Below are positions 32,113 to 43,588 of a stretch of 64,000 bases of DNA, piece by piece. The notes beneath the pieces are model-generated. The model was not told where the DNA came from, did no database searches, and was given only the letters and a program-made list of their open reading frames with translations. The position numbers were made by a program, and so were the translations under genes. Numbering within the stretch: position 1 is the stretch's first letter; each line of letters starts with the position of its first letter. The stretch is from positions 186,001-250,000 of the forward strand of contig CM074703.1 of NCBI GenBank assembly GCA_037367355.1. The letters run 5' to 3'. The stretch is from Neoscytalidium dimidiatum (lineage: Eukaryota > Ascomycota > Dothideomycetes > Botryosphaeriales > Botryosphaeriaceae).

Positions 32113-33712
32113 CTATACTTTGATGCCGGTCGGATGAGGCAATTGCGGTGCGCCGCTCGTGTCAGCGGTGGTCGGGCTCAGTGGCCCTGATCGTATCGAA
32201 GCATTGGATTGCTCGAGGCCGATATGAGGGTCTGGAATCTGGATGTCGAGCTGTGACATCATTAGCCAAAACAAAGAGACAACTTCAACGTAGTTCTTTC
32301 CAGAGAATGTCTGCACGCACCGTCAAATAGCCCGTTCTCCTCAACGGAATGAGCTTGACGCCCTCCTTCAATCCCTCGGTGCGGTTCCACTCCTCGATCC
32401 ACTCATCCAGCTCCCTCAGCTTCCTCTTCACGCCCGTCAATCCCAAATCCTCCCACAGCCACAGCGTCGCCGCGCCCATGATGGCGTCCACCCACGCCCT
32501 CGTCGTGTACGGATTGAACGCCGCCTGCAGCTCCGTGTTGATCTTCTTGATGATATTGCGGAATTGATCCTCGGAGATCAGCGGGTCCAGCACTTCCGGG
32601 TACAGGTTCGCGAACGTCGGCGCCAAGTCCCCGGCAATCATCCAGTCGCGCTTGATCCTGATGATGCGCGTCGTGCTGTACAGCGGCGACGACACCGGTA
32701 CGTGCGGGTTTAGGTGCGGGAAGCACGGGTGCGACGGTCCCCACGCGTACTCGTCCTCGTCCCCGGCCTCCGACGGCTCCGGGAACGTGACGGCGGACGG
32801 CTGGCGCGAGCGGAAGTTCTCGAACGGCATCGTGGCGCGGGAAGCGGAATGGTTCAGGCGGTGGCCGGCCTCCGGGTCGTCGGGATTCAAGATGATGCTC
32901 GTGGGCCTGTCGTCGCGCGGCGGCTGGTCCAGACCGGCGATCTTCGCGGCGGTGGGCTCCTCCATGGTGACCGGGCTCTTCCCTGCCTTCTTCGCGGAGA
33001 TTGGTGAGGTGGGCGATGTGGGCTGCTGTTCCTCCTGCAGGTGTCTCTCGAGCAGCAAGCTGCGACGTCCGCTCGGCAGGCCGACGCTCGCGCGCGAGCT
33101 TTCTCCGCCCTGGCTCCTTTCGACGGCGAGGCTGCTGTGGGCCCTGCTGTGGCGCTGGTGGTCGGGCGGCAGGGGCAGCAGAGGATAGACGTCGCGGCCC
33201 TCTTCGGCGGTGCCGGGCGGCAGCGGAGGCTCGGCGGCGATGGGGACGTTCGGGCCGGCGGGCAGCGAGTTGTTGCGGTGCGAGGTCGACGGAGCGGAGA
33301 TGGGGGTGCGCGGCGACGAATTGACGGGGTTCCACAGGCGCGAGGCGGGCGCGGCGCGGTAAGCAGCAGCAGCTGCAGCGGCGGCGGTCGGGGCGCGGAA
33401 GGGCGAGAAGTTGAAGATGCGCTGGGTCAGGCTCCAGCGGGCCTGCTGCTGGGCGTCGGGCTGGTGGTGCTGGTGGTGGTGGTGGTGCGGGTCGGGGTGC
33501 GTATGCGCGTGCGGTGGTGGGTGCGGAAGGGTGTGGGCAGCGTTGGAGGCCGTGGTGACGGGGGTGTGCACGTGTTGTGCGGGCGCGGAATCGGAGGCGG
33601 TGATGGTGCTGGGCGCGGCGGCTGGAGCTGGAGGGTGTGGGCGTGGAGGACTGGCAGTGGTGGAGCGCTGCTCGCCAGCGGAGATTGGGAAAGGAGAGCG
33701 AGGGCGCGGAAG
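32113..33712 (-). CDS. ERF4: Erf4/Shr5-like subunit of the Ras palmitoyltransferase; 5' end unresolved
   Basis: Erf4 is the partner that stabilises the DHHC enzyme Erf2 for palmitoylating Ras at the endoplasmic reticulum. The conserved Golgin-A7/ERF4 domain lies near the C-terminus: IIRIKRDWMIAGDLAPTFAN, YPEVLDPLISEDQFRNIIKK, INTELQAAFNPYTTRAWVDA and MGAATLWLWEDLGLTGVKRK. The last intron is 32320-32251 (70 bp), phase 0, and the final exon 32250-32113 gives LDIQIPDPHIGLEQSN and the stop. Upstream the same frame stays open to 33712, just inside a TAG at 33715-33713, and encodes His-, Pro- and Ala-rich sequence, yet contains no ATG until 32965. Either translation starts at 32965 (260 residues, similar to yeast Erf4 at 237), or an unseen 5' exon joins the long N-terminal extension, as in many Pezizomycotina orthologues. 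I favour the second. Confidence 0.82.
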
Positions 33713-33715
33713 CTA

Positions 33716-34534
33716 ACGCTGCAGGGCGACACACGACGAAGCAGCGCTGCCGTGGCCGACCGCCGCAGGCGCAGCGGCATCAGTCGATCAGTCGACGACG
33801 AGAGAGAGGCCGGCGGACAGACAGACAAACAGACAGATGGACGGACGGACAGAGACGGCGGCAGAGAGCGACTGGGGGCCAGGCGAAGGAGCGACGGGGC
33901 TGCTGCTAGGAACAGGCGCGGCGGGAGGAAGGGCAGAGTGGCAGCGACTCGACCTTGGTTTTTTTTCCTTCTCTTTTCTCGATGGCCTCGCCGCGAGCGC
34001 GAGTTTAAAGGCTCAGGCTCAGGCTCAGGCTCCGCCATGGCTACAATGGTACGGATTACGGCTAGCAGAGCCAGAGCGCAAACGCCGGCTGGCCCAAGAG
34101 CTGGGCTCCAGGCTTTGAGAGCTCGCACGTCCGCGCTTCCGCCCTGTTCCTGCCTGGGCCGCCGGAGCAGCAGCCAGCAGCCGGCAGCGGCAGCGGCAGC
34201 GGCAGCCCCATTCGACGCCTCGCGCCCCGAGAGCATCCATGACGCCTCCCCTGGCCCTACGAGATATTAATACGGCTCTGCGAGGGGGAGCGTGCCGGGT
34301 GACGTCGAGCATGCAAATGCACCTTGCGGGTTCTGGCGCCTTCGCTATGCGTGGAAATTGCCAAACAACACCGTGCTGACCCTGCCCTACCGCGCCCGCC
34401 CTCGCCATTCGCCAGCGCCCGTTTGCGCCGCGCCAGAGCCTCCTCGTAAACTCTGTCATCCTCCCCCCGCCCTGCCGACGCTATCCTAACCACCACCAAC
34501 GCTGTCTGTCTCAATTGCCACGCCGCCGCCTCCT

Positions 34535-34565
<31 letters not shown>

Positions 34566-35207
34566 TCAGCTGAGCCATTGCTGCGCACCCTCTCCGCGAC
34601 TAAGCCCGCCTCCCGCTTCAGCCGTGTTGCGGTTGGGCATCTACCCGAATCACCACTTGAGCTTATTCGAAAACTTAAGAAAACCGTAGCATCCTCGAGG
34701 CGAGCCGCGGCTGCTTCTCCAGATGCTTGTGTTGTTGGTACCTCATTTCACTACTAGCCCTCCCCCCGCCAAACCGGCGGGCGTCTTCCCACTCGCCTCC
34801 AAAAGCACGAACGCCCCGCTGCTCCCTCGTGCAACTCCGAACTATCCGAAGGCGGATGTGGTGAATGTGTGCGGGCCTCTTCTCTACACAAGCTCGCGCC
34901 TCGATCCAATCAGTCGGGAGGGGTATAAGCCGCCACACCAGTACCAAAACTGTCTATCGCCTCCCCTCGTCCATTACGTTTATAGCTTGTTCCTGCCTAT
35001 CCCGGAACCCCAATTTACTAGCGACATCAAAAATGACGGGAGTCCGTGTGTTACAGGATACGTCCGTGTGCTGTCAAAAGAAGAAGAGGAACGGAAGAAG
35101 AAAGAAAAAAAAAGTATAAACCAAGAGAATCATGGGCGTCTCATGTTGCTGAAGTGAGAAGAACCTCGTGGATCATTTGTCCCGTGTCGGCCCGTCACAT
35201 CCAAATC
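33716..35207. other. Intergenic: ERF4 5' region and 3' side of the TMEM198-like gene
   Basis: About 1.5 kb, very GC-rich on the left. Long plus-strand frames reaching back over ERF4 are antisense translations of repeats. It contains a GGCTCA repeat (34010-34032), a (GGCAGC)-type run near 34185, the (CCG)10 tract listed separately, and a T8 run near 33960. The missing ERF4 first exon, if any, should lie at the left end. The right end holds the 3' UTR of the TMEM198-like gene. Confidence 0.45.
34535..34564 (+). repeat. (CCG)10 microsatellite
   Basis: Ten perfect CCG units in intergenic DNA. Neighbouring bases continue as imperfect CCG/CCT. It is not inside a recognised coding region. Confidence 0.8.
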
Positions 35208-38200
35208 TTACTCCGTCTTGGCCCCCGCTTGGAGCCGTCGCAGCCTCTCGCGATGCAGCTGCTGCATCTGCCCCGTCCGCATCTTCTCGTGGATCATCAT
35301 GTCGATGTGCTGCCGGTTGATCTCCTGTTGCTGTTGCGCCCACTCCTTGTTGCGCCGCTCGGTGATCATTGCAGACCGCCGCCCCTCGTCCTCTCGCTTC
35401 GTGGGCTGCCTTAGCTGCTGGTCGTGCTGGAGCGACCCCCGCCAGGAGGCATACATCTGTTCCCTTTTCTCCTGCTGCGTCGTAGACTCGCGCTCTCGAT
35501 TTGGCTGATGGGAATCGAAGTTCTGCGCCAATAGTGAAGGGTACGACGAGTTCCGCTGCGCCGATATCCTATTCTTTTGGATCAATAGCCTTCGCTGGCT
35601 GAGAGACATGTTATCAGGATCGATGTCGTCCTGCGCGATCTGAGAGCTCCGAGCCGAGTTCGCCGCACTTGGTGCCCTGCTGATTCGCTGGACCGCCTGT
35701 GGTTGAATCACCGGTGACTGTCCCGGCGGAGCGATGAACGACATTTTCGTTGGCTTGTTGCGCAGCCTGCTGTCCCTTTCGCTCATGAGCGTATTGGTAG
35801 GTATCGGGGCCTGCGAGTGTCTCGGCTGCGCGCGATGCTCTGCCATCGTCTCCTCCGATGGCTGCTCAGCAATAGGCGCATTGACCGGGTTCGACGAGGC
35901 CCTCAGCCCCCGCGTGCCACTAACAGCCATCGCCGAGCCAGGACGCGACGTGTTCGTCAACGATGACGCACTCGAGTTGCGCTGAAGGTTCGCGTGGGCA
36001 TTGTTCGCTAGGGTGGCGCTCGACGAGTTTCTCGACAGCGGAACCGGTGTGTCATTCTGAACAACATTCTTCGATTGACTGGACGAAGGACGTTGCAGCG
36101 ACTGTCGGTATGGGTTGGGCTGGTGAGATAATTGAGATGCATCCCTTGAGTCGCGCTCCGGTTTTGGCTCAGTCTGAGGAGCCGGGTCTGGAGCTTTCTG
36201 CGGCGTTTCAGCTGCTTGCTTAAAGCCGAGATCCACCATAACACCAGGAGAAGACGGTTCGGGAATGCTTTCGAGCTCAGGCTGTTCGGCCATGCTGACA
36301 TGCTTAGCCCATTCATTGGTGCGGTAGGTCAGCATGACCTTCGAAAGTTTGTCCGGGAGGTGGTCGCTCAAGCTACCGACTACGGAATGGGCAATCTCCG
36401 ACTGCGTGGTCGACCTTCGCGACCGTGCCTGGTTGTCGCTTGACGATCCCGCATCGTCTGGATTTGTTGAAGTGCCAGATTTGCGGCGATCCTTGCGAGC
36501 CGGGAGCTTGTTGTCGTCTGTTTTGGGATCGGTGCTAGATGTCAATGAGCTGGGTGGAGCCGGCGCCAAGACTTCATGCTGCCCCTCCGCTTGAGCCTCT
36601 GGCGTGCCTGTATCGCCAATCTCTGGTGAATCCGCACGAGTTTCGTCCTTCCGATCATCCGTCTTGGCAGGTACATCATCTCCAGCATCTTTCTGGTCTC
36701 CTCCCGCTTGTTCCAGCTTGCTGAACGGCGTGCCTACCCTCGAGAGTGCCGGTAGAGAAATGACTTCCTCGTTCAAGTCGTCCAAAGTAGCTGCGATTGA
36801 AGAAGCCCTGTCATCTTCCATCAGAGGCTCGACAAGATGCTCTTCCGACGTCGTGTGCGAATTCCTCATACCAGAACTTCTCTTCGAGTTCGGAAGGGTC
36901 GACAGCCGTTGGGCGCTATCTTCCCTCATGAGTAGGCCCTCGGGGATGGATGCGACAGACTCCTGTTCCAGGAGCTCTGACGCGGAGTCGGTGCCGGTTG
37001 GTACGACAAAAGGAAGCGGCATGTTGGGGGGAGGAGGTGGTCCTGACATGGAAGGCCTCGGCGAAGGCCCTGCACTATCGTCGGTGTAAGCGCCTTGCTC
37101 CATCAAAGTGTTCTCCATCGAATCCTGGCGTTTAGGCATCATAGAGCTCCGGTGATAGGCATTGAAATAGCCTGGTGTTGTTGGTAGAGGCCTTCCCTGC
37201 TCATCGATTTGCTGGATCTCGTCCACCCTTTCATCTGGTGTAGCGTACTGGGAGACAAGTTGAGCCTGGCTGCTGCCTCTTGCCGCAGCATCAAGCTCGT
37301 ACATTTCGATGCTCTCCTCGGAAGTCCCTCGTGAAATTTCTCGGACACTGACTGATGTCTTGTGGACGTGCTCAGACCCGACGCCAGAGTCGAGATGGTC
37401 CAGCTCAGCGTTCTTCTCGCCATAACTCCTGTCGCCGTAGATCGCCTCCCATTGAGCCCGTTCCCGATTAGTTTCTGCCACAATCTTTTTACCGGTCTCT
37501 TCATCCATGCGTTCTTGATCCTCCTCCTTCTGGCGCCGTAGAGCATCTCTTTGCTCTCGGCGAGCCTTGACTACTTTCCAGAGCTTCATTTGAGATGCAA
37601 TTCCAATCAAACTGATTATGATTATGCAGGCGATCTCGACTCGGATGCCGCGCGTAATAGGGTATGTATTGGTGAAAAGTGGAAAAGTGTTATCGTTGAG
37701 GTCTGCTCAGAGCAATTAGCATTGCAAGGCAATGAATAGCCTTTGGTCACTTACTCCAGAGGAATAGCCAGAACTCCTTCAGACCTGCTCGTGAGAAGCA
37801 GTCAATCCCAAGAACCGTAATTGTTGCGCCTGCAAAGGAAGTGCACCCAATCAATCCGTAGGTTCGGGTATAGTGGCTGAAAGACAAGGCCCAACCGACA
37901 GCAGAAAAAACGCCGATGAATATGGCTCTACCTGTCGTAGATGTGATCAATCCGCCTGATTTCAAGACAAGAAACCACATAGAAAGACAGAATCCACCGA
38001 GTAAGCATCCTAGTCCTTCAGTTATGTCCTTGAAGATGTAGGCGACACCGCCAGCAAGTAAGGCAGGTATGAAGGCAGCGACAAAGAAAGCACCCTGTAC
38101 AGCATCGGTTACAGGAGGGTTCATGACATATTCAATCAGGACCTGTAATCCGGTCAGCATGTTGGCGGGCGACGACGTGAAGCTTCTCAACAAATCGTAC

Positions 38201-38826
38201 CGTGATCGAGAGTGCGACAAGAAACCCTACTGAGCCCCCGATGTTTACCCTAGGCTTTGTTAACCATCAGTGAACTAGTTGTGGGCGGTTGGGAACTAAC
38301 CAATTATTCTTGATGCCGATCAGAGTGTATATGGAACCGGTGATGATTAGGACAGCTCCAGTAATGCCAATGGCAGGAGTGACTTTAGGGGAGAGCGGTA
38401 GCCCGTGGCCGGAATATACGGCGGCTGGGCTTTTATTAGCCGACCCAACCTCCAATTGGAGGTGCAGGACAACTCACCGGTGCTAGATGCAGCTGCCGCG
38501 TCACTTGGGACAGCCGCAGACGGGACATCGGTTAGGGATGTAGTGCTGACGGCAGCAGTCGCCGATGACTCTGCGGAGTCCCGAGTCCTGGATTCTAGGC
38601 TTGTGGCAGCAGCAGCACTCGAAGCCCCATTGTCTGTTGCTGTCCTGGTAGCTTCGACGGTGCTTTGCCTGGTGTTTCTGGCCGTCGTCGTGAGTTCTTC
38701 GGACCGTTGCACTGAAGTTGAAGCACTGTCTCCCTCTAATTGGCGGGCGTGGACAATGGCGGCTGAGGCTGAATGAGCGCAGAGAAGGAAGAGTATGAGT
38801 GCAACGAGAGACCGAGAGAGCTGCAT
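35208..38826 (-). CDS. TMEM198-like (TM7S3/TM198 domain) membrane protein with long disordered tail
   Basis: Exons 38826-38478, 38424-38301, 38249-38201, 38142-37755 and 37702-35208 give 1134 residues; introns are 53, 51, 58 and 52 bp. A signal peptide opens the protein (MQLSRSLVALILFLLCAHSA, cleavage near SASA|AIV), then a Ser/Thr/Ala-rich extracellular or luminal stretch to about residue 117, then seven or so hydrophobic helices (residues about 130-330): AIGITGAVLIITGSIYTLIG, VGFLVALSITVLIEYVMNPP, FFVAAFIPALLAGGVAYIFK, EGLGCLLGGFCLSMWFLVLK, AIFIGVFSAVGWALSFSHYT and RVEIACIIIISLIGIASQMK. This is the DUF4203/TM7S3_TM198 fold. The remaining ~790 residues are hydrophilic, Ser/Pro/Glu-rich, with a helical start (KVVKARREQRDALRRQKEED) and an Arg/Gln-rich end, probably cytoplasmic. 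Family function in fungi is not established. Confidence 0.85.
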
Positions 38827-41019
38827 GGCGGCTTCGATATTAAAGATTCTTGCAGCCGAGATGACAGCAAGACTGCGCTCCCATGGTACAACAAGTCTGA
38901 CGACAGCAAGGGTAGAGCTGGGGTCTGCAGATCTGCTGGTGCTCCAGGGACGCGGACGTACGCGTGGCCGACCTGGTAGCTTCCAGAGGGAGCGGGGAGA
39001 GTAGTTAAGGCTGAACAGATAAGAGGTGCAGCGGGAGGGACGAAGGATGAACCGCAAGCAAGGGGACGAAGAAAAAAAAAACGTCTGCGGAGACAGCAGA
39101 TGGATCAAGAATAAACGCAGGTTAGGTCATGATGCGGACATGCCAGCGAGCATGGGTCGCTGAAGCAGGGCACCGCAGCAGCACGGCCAGCTATGCATTA
39201 CATGTCGACATATCAAAGCTTGGGAAATCAGCATGGGGGGGCGCACCGGCAGATCAGCGACTACGCGGCGCCCGTGATGAGAGATTTGCAGTTCCCGCGC
39301 GCAATGGGAGGCTTTGGCTGGCCGAATGCGGAGGGCTGGCGCCAATGGCGATACTGGATGTGGAAGCAGAGCGCTCGCTCCCAAGCGTCAGGGAAATTGC
39401 ATTCTCGAGAAGGCGGCCGCCATGGGTGTTGGCGCTAGAGCCAACGGTCCGCAGGGGAGCTCCGGGAGGCATGCGACGGACCCCGGGCAGCGCTCGCTGG
39501 GAGCCGGGAGCTGGGAGCTGGCGGGCGGGCGGGCGCACATCGTCGATGGGCGTGGATGGCAGCTGTCTGGCGAGGCTGGTCCCGGCAGACTGAGCCGTCG
39601 CAGTAGCGTTGCGCGTCGTGGCCGGGAGCCTGGGAGCAGAGAGTTGACGGCGAGCGGGGTGGCGAGCAGTTGGCGGCTGAGGGCTGCAGCTCTGGTGGGT
39701 GTCTGGCGCGGAGCTCACACTTGCTGCTTTGGTGCTGTCATCACGACAAGCGACAGAGCACGGGCTGTGCGCACGCCGCGGCGTGGTTTCCGGTGGGTCT
39801 CGCTCCTCGTGCCTCTTGTGCGCCGCTCCACAGCTCTCACGCGAATCACCATCCGTGCACACTACACCTCCACCTCAGTGCAGCGCAGCATCAATGCGTC
39901 TGCTCGCGCTCTGCTGCAGCGCGCTGGCCGGCGGCGCGGCGTCTCAAGGCTGCCTGTAAAGCGGAAGGCGTCGGCCCAGCTGGCGCGCGACGCTGCCGGA
40001 CCATCACGCCAGCGCCAGCTGCTGCGCGCCCAGGGGCCATGACGGGGCCAGCGAACGGACGCGCTGGACGAGCGCGCGTTGGTGCTGATGCCCCGGCCGG
40101 GCCAAGACGCGTCCCGCAGCTGTCGCACCCGTGTCTTTCTTCTGCTTTGCCTCTGATCTCCGCCGCTGATGCTGCGCTGCTGCTGAGCGCCCTCCTGTGG
40201 CTGGTCCGGCCAAGACCATTACGCGGACGCGCTTTGGAGCCTCCTCCGCACGCACCCTTCGGCAGTGGCTGGAAGCCTGTTTCAGCGCCGGGCCTGCTGC
40301 AGTCAGCCCTCCTACCAGGCCGCCGAGAAACCCTCTGAGGCCCCAAACGTCAAACGCCAGGCTGAGCACGAGCAGCGGCGCCGCTCTGGGGCAATGCCCT
40401 GCCAGCCAGACCGCCCTGCCGTGCCCGGGCCATCGCTGCGGGCTTGTTTGCGCAGAAACAGTGCCCACGGCAGACCTTGCCGCTGCTGCAGATTGATTAT
40501 CGTGAATGGCGCATGCAGGGTAGCATCGAGTGACAATTGCATTGTGTTGGTACCACCTCCGCCGCCGAGCCGTGAAGACGTGTCATGAACCCACGCAGCG
40601 AGAACCCGTCTCGGTCAGCTTCCGATGGCCGATGGGGCTGTTCTGCCGGTGCGGGCGGGCAGCGATCCCGCAATGCCGCAGCGCCGGCCCAGGGTACATG
40701 TCTTGGGACCGCGCGCGGAGAAGCGCGGATGTGCACACCCAATTGCGGGCGCCGAACTACACAGCCTACTGCGTGCGAAGCTGCCATTGGCCGTCTATTA
40801 ACACTATTGCTGAGCCCCGGTTCGCCGACAAAAGTATCCTTGGATCTCCACAAAAGTATCTTTGCTCCCAAGCAAGGGAGGACGTTGCACCCGCTGTACA
40901 TCGCAAGCTTGTCTCGGTTCCCGCTCGACCGTACCCTCTGTGCCTCTCACCTCTGCATCGCCGCCCTCTGAACCAAGAGGCTGGTTTTTGCATCTGCCGT
41001 CGCCCGGAGGATCGCAGGA
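38827..41019. other. 2.2-kb GC-rich intergenic region
   Basis: It separates the TMEM198-like promoter from the 3' end of GSH2, both on the minus strand. Very GC-rich between 39.3 and 40.7 kb, so long open frames occur by chance on all strands; none contains a domain or a plausible splice set. A 21-codon plus-strand frame at 39894-39959 looks like a bare signal peptide and is probably chance. The size is large for a fungal promoter, so a non-coding transcript or a missed fast-evolving gene is possible. Confidence 0.4.
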
Positions 41020-42863
41020 TCACACCTCAACCAGACAACAGCTATCTACGGCCCCAAATCCCGCCGCAACCCCGCCCTCTTCACTCTGATTACCTTTGGT
41101 TCTGAGGAGATACCCAGCCTCCCAGTTTTCCAAGATCTGTCCAGAAGATCCCGCACCGTTCCCGTTCTTCCACAGGCACACTCCGTATATCCCCAGCTCG
41201 CAGATTACCCCTCCTTTCTGAACCTCCCCGTTGCGGATGATGACATTGTTCTGCGCCGGCGGCTCGATCATCTCCATCAGGATGTATGCGGGCCAGTGCG
41301 ACTCCGGCAGTTTCGAGAGGAACGACGGGATGGCGCCCCGATATATGTTATTGCCGCCGCCTTCTCGCTGAGGCTTCAGCACGTAGCGCTGGGCTGTCTC
41401 CGGATTTGTCGCCAGTTTCCGAGCTTCCAGCCCAGCCTCACTTTTATCCATTGGATAGATAGGAGCGAATGTCTTGAGCACACGTGCCGCCGTCGTCTCA
41501 TTCGGCAAGAAGCGGGCCAGATGAGGTGAGTGAGGGGTTGCGAGGACCTGCTGGACCTTCTTGCAGCCAGCAAGCTGCAGCAAAATACTGGGGCATTTGA
41601 TGGCGCGGCTGCGCTCCAAGTGCAGGCGTGCTGTCCATTCTGCATCTGTGGGAAAGTCGTCCGGCGAGTAGCCAGCACGGTAGTAAACAGTCGTGACTTC
41701 GTAAGCCTTGCCAGGTGCGTGAGGGGGTGTGTATATCAGATTTCGATCAGAATCCAGTTTCGTGTAAGAGAGAACCTTGCCGAAAGGGACACGGAACGAG
41801 CGAACTCCCTTATCCGCGAAAAGAGAGTACTCAAGATGCCTCTGGTCGAAGACGTTCCTCTCCGGATCTTGGACCACGAACAGAACACAGAGCGGGTTCG
41901 AAGACTTCGAACTCCCGTATGCGCGGTGTGCTACTGCGAGACCGGCAGCCAATGACGGCACAGACTGGCTCTGCGGCAAACTATCCTGCTTCACTATGGA
42001 ACTCAAGTCGGCGGGGTAGGCATCAATCGACAATAGGTATTTGTGCAACGCCGAAACCTGAGAGGAAAGCCCTCCAAATGACGATGCGATGGTGTTGAAC
42101 TCGACCTGCTTGATCTGCTGCTTCACATCACTTTCCGACGGGTTGACGTGCACCATGTAGTCGGAGCGGAACAAACCGAGGGTAAGATCCTGCAAAACGA
42201 TGAATAAGTCGAATTAATAATTGGACGCTTAGCTTACTTGGACGTATCCTTCTTTCTTGACCTCGATGTGTACTTGCCAGAGTTTGGCGACGAAGTCGTC
42301 AACCTCCAGGAGCCTGGGTCAATAAGGTGTCAGCAAACCCCCACTTTTCATGGGCGGCATAACATTGTTTAAATCAGGCTTTGAGGTTGGGTTTTAGTTG
42401 CGATAATGCTGGCACGCGGCTTAAAGCAGCACCACGAGGAACGAGGTTGTAGCGGGGTAGTGTGTGTATATATATATATCAAGAAAATTGGAAAAGAGCA
42501 GAGGCCATCGAAGGCGCAAAAAGTGGCGCTAGGTAAAAGGAGAGAAAAGAAGTTAACGCACTCTTCCACTATGGCTTTTAGCCATTCTTCATCCCGTGCG
42601 ATGGCAGAGTAGAGCTCGTTATATGCCTTCTGTATGGCGAATCCTTCCTCGAAGCAATGGCGAGGAAACAAGCTTGGAAATAACGTTACTGGTGCGGTAG
42701 TTGCAAGAACGCCAGAGGGGTCCTGTGAGGCCGAAACGAAAGATGGCGCTGGACGAACAGCTAAGCCATGGGCTATAGACCAATCTTTGAGATTGGTCAG
42801 CAGGAAGTGCGCCTGCTCCTCCGTGAGGTCGGGCGGGTAGGCGGGGTATATCGGTTGCGTCAT
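41020..42863 (-). CDS. GSH2: Glutathione synthetase
   Basis: It ligates glycine to gamma-glutamylcysteine with ATP (EC 6.3.2.3), the last step of glutathione synthesis in the cytosol. Exons 42863-42562, 42313-42238 and 42189-41020 give 515 residues, normal for the eukaryotic family. Signature stretches: LFRSDYMVHVNPSESDVKQQ, VEFNTIASSFGGLSSQVSAL, SNPLCVLFVVQDPERNVFDQ, TTVYYRAGYSPDDFPTDAEW, ARLHLERSRAIKCPSILLQL, then the ATP-grasp glycine loop QRYVLKPQREGGGNNIYRGA, MEMIEPPAQNNVIIRNGEVQ and the ending GGVAAGFGAVDSCCLVEV, whose VAAG(F)G sequence is the conserved alanine-rich loop. Introns are 248 and 48 bp. The first intron (42561-42314) carries a TA-repeat (42470-42479) and is long for this window. 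ATG 42863 opens MTQPIYPAYPPDLTEEQAHF, matching relatives. Confidence 0.94.
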
Positions 42864-43588
42864 GGCTGAAAGTGGGAGTCAGCGATTGCCGCACCTCAGA
42901 CCGAAGAGGGCAGAATTGGAAGGCGTCTTCAGCGCAGGTCAGGCACGAGGCGTGATGAAGTAGTTCCCACGAAGCTCATGGACCCTCCGTCTTGACAAAG
43001 CAGCCGCGTGATACCGCTAACAGCCCCGCGCTTACCCAGAGATGGCAATACAAGCGAAGCACGACAGGCCGGCGGCGTTGGTCAGAGCTCGAATTCTAGC
43101 GCAGATGCCTTGGCCGAGTCGCGTCGCCGCCCATTACTTCGCCGCACAACACCGCGCCGAAACTCACGACTCTTCCTCGCCAGGTGCAAAAGTCACCCTC
43201 GTGCCCGGCGGACCAGCCGAAATTTACTTCCGTAACGAGCGTCTGACGCAGCTGGATCATTTACCTGAAGTCCGCAGACGCGACACAACGCGGGCTTCAA
43301 AGGCAGCTTCCCCGTTGAGGATCCGGCTGCGTCACATCTGTCGGCAGCTTCACCTTCTTCTCTTCAAACATATTTGCGGTGTAAGCACCGAGAGTCGGCT
43401 GACCTTTCTGAGGCACTCAAACATTTAATTTGCCCTCCTTCTGTTAGGAATCACCCCTTCGATTCTGCTCGGACCTTAAGCTCAAGTCTCCACTGTTCGC
43501 TTCCAGATATACTCCAAAGAAACTACACCACTAAACTGACATGCCATCCTACAACCCATTTTGAGCCATAATTATACACCATTCTACC
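42864..43588. promoter_or_regulatory. Divergent promoter region of GSH2 and the ATRX-like gene
   Basis: A 725-bp spacer between divergent genes. A plus-strand frame at 43042-43428 has no recognisable domain and probably is non-coding. I did not find an exact Yap1-type TTACTAA element, which might have been expected for a glutathione gene. Confidence 0.4.

Noticed and set aside
32403..33734. 443-codon minus-strand open frame starting with ATG
   Set aside because: It overlaps ERF4 in another frame. The conserved ERF4 domain is in the other frame, so this one is a shadow of GC-rich DNA.
33041..34270. 409-codon plus-strand open frame
   Set aside because: It runs antisense over the ERF4 reading frame and into GC-rich spacer; composition is Arg/Gly-rich from repeats and no domain is present.
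39894..39959. 21-residue peptide resembling a signal peptide (MRLLALCCSALAGGAASQGC)
   Set aside because: Too short to be useful, ends right after the hydrophobic part, and I found no in-phase splice to a second exon.
39130..40340. Several 150-240-codon frames in the GC-rich gap
   Set aside because: They occur on both strands and in several frames at once, which is what high GC gives; no domain, signal or splice pattern supports any of them.
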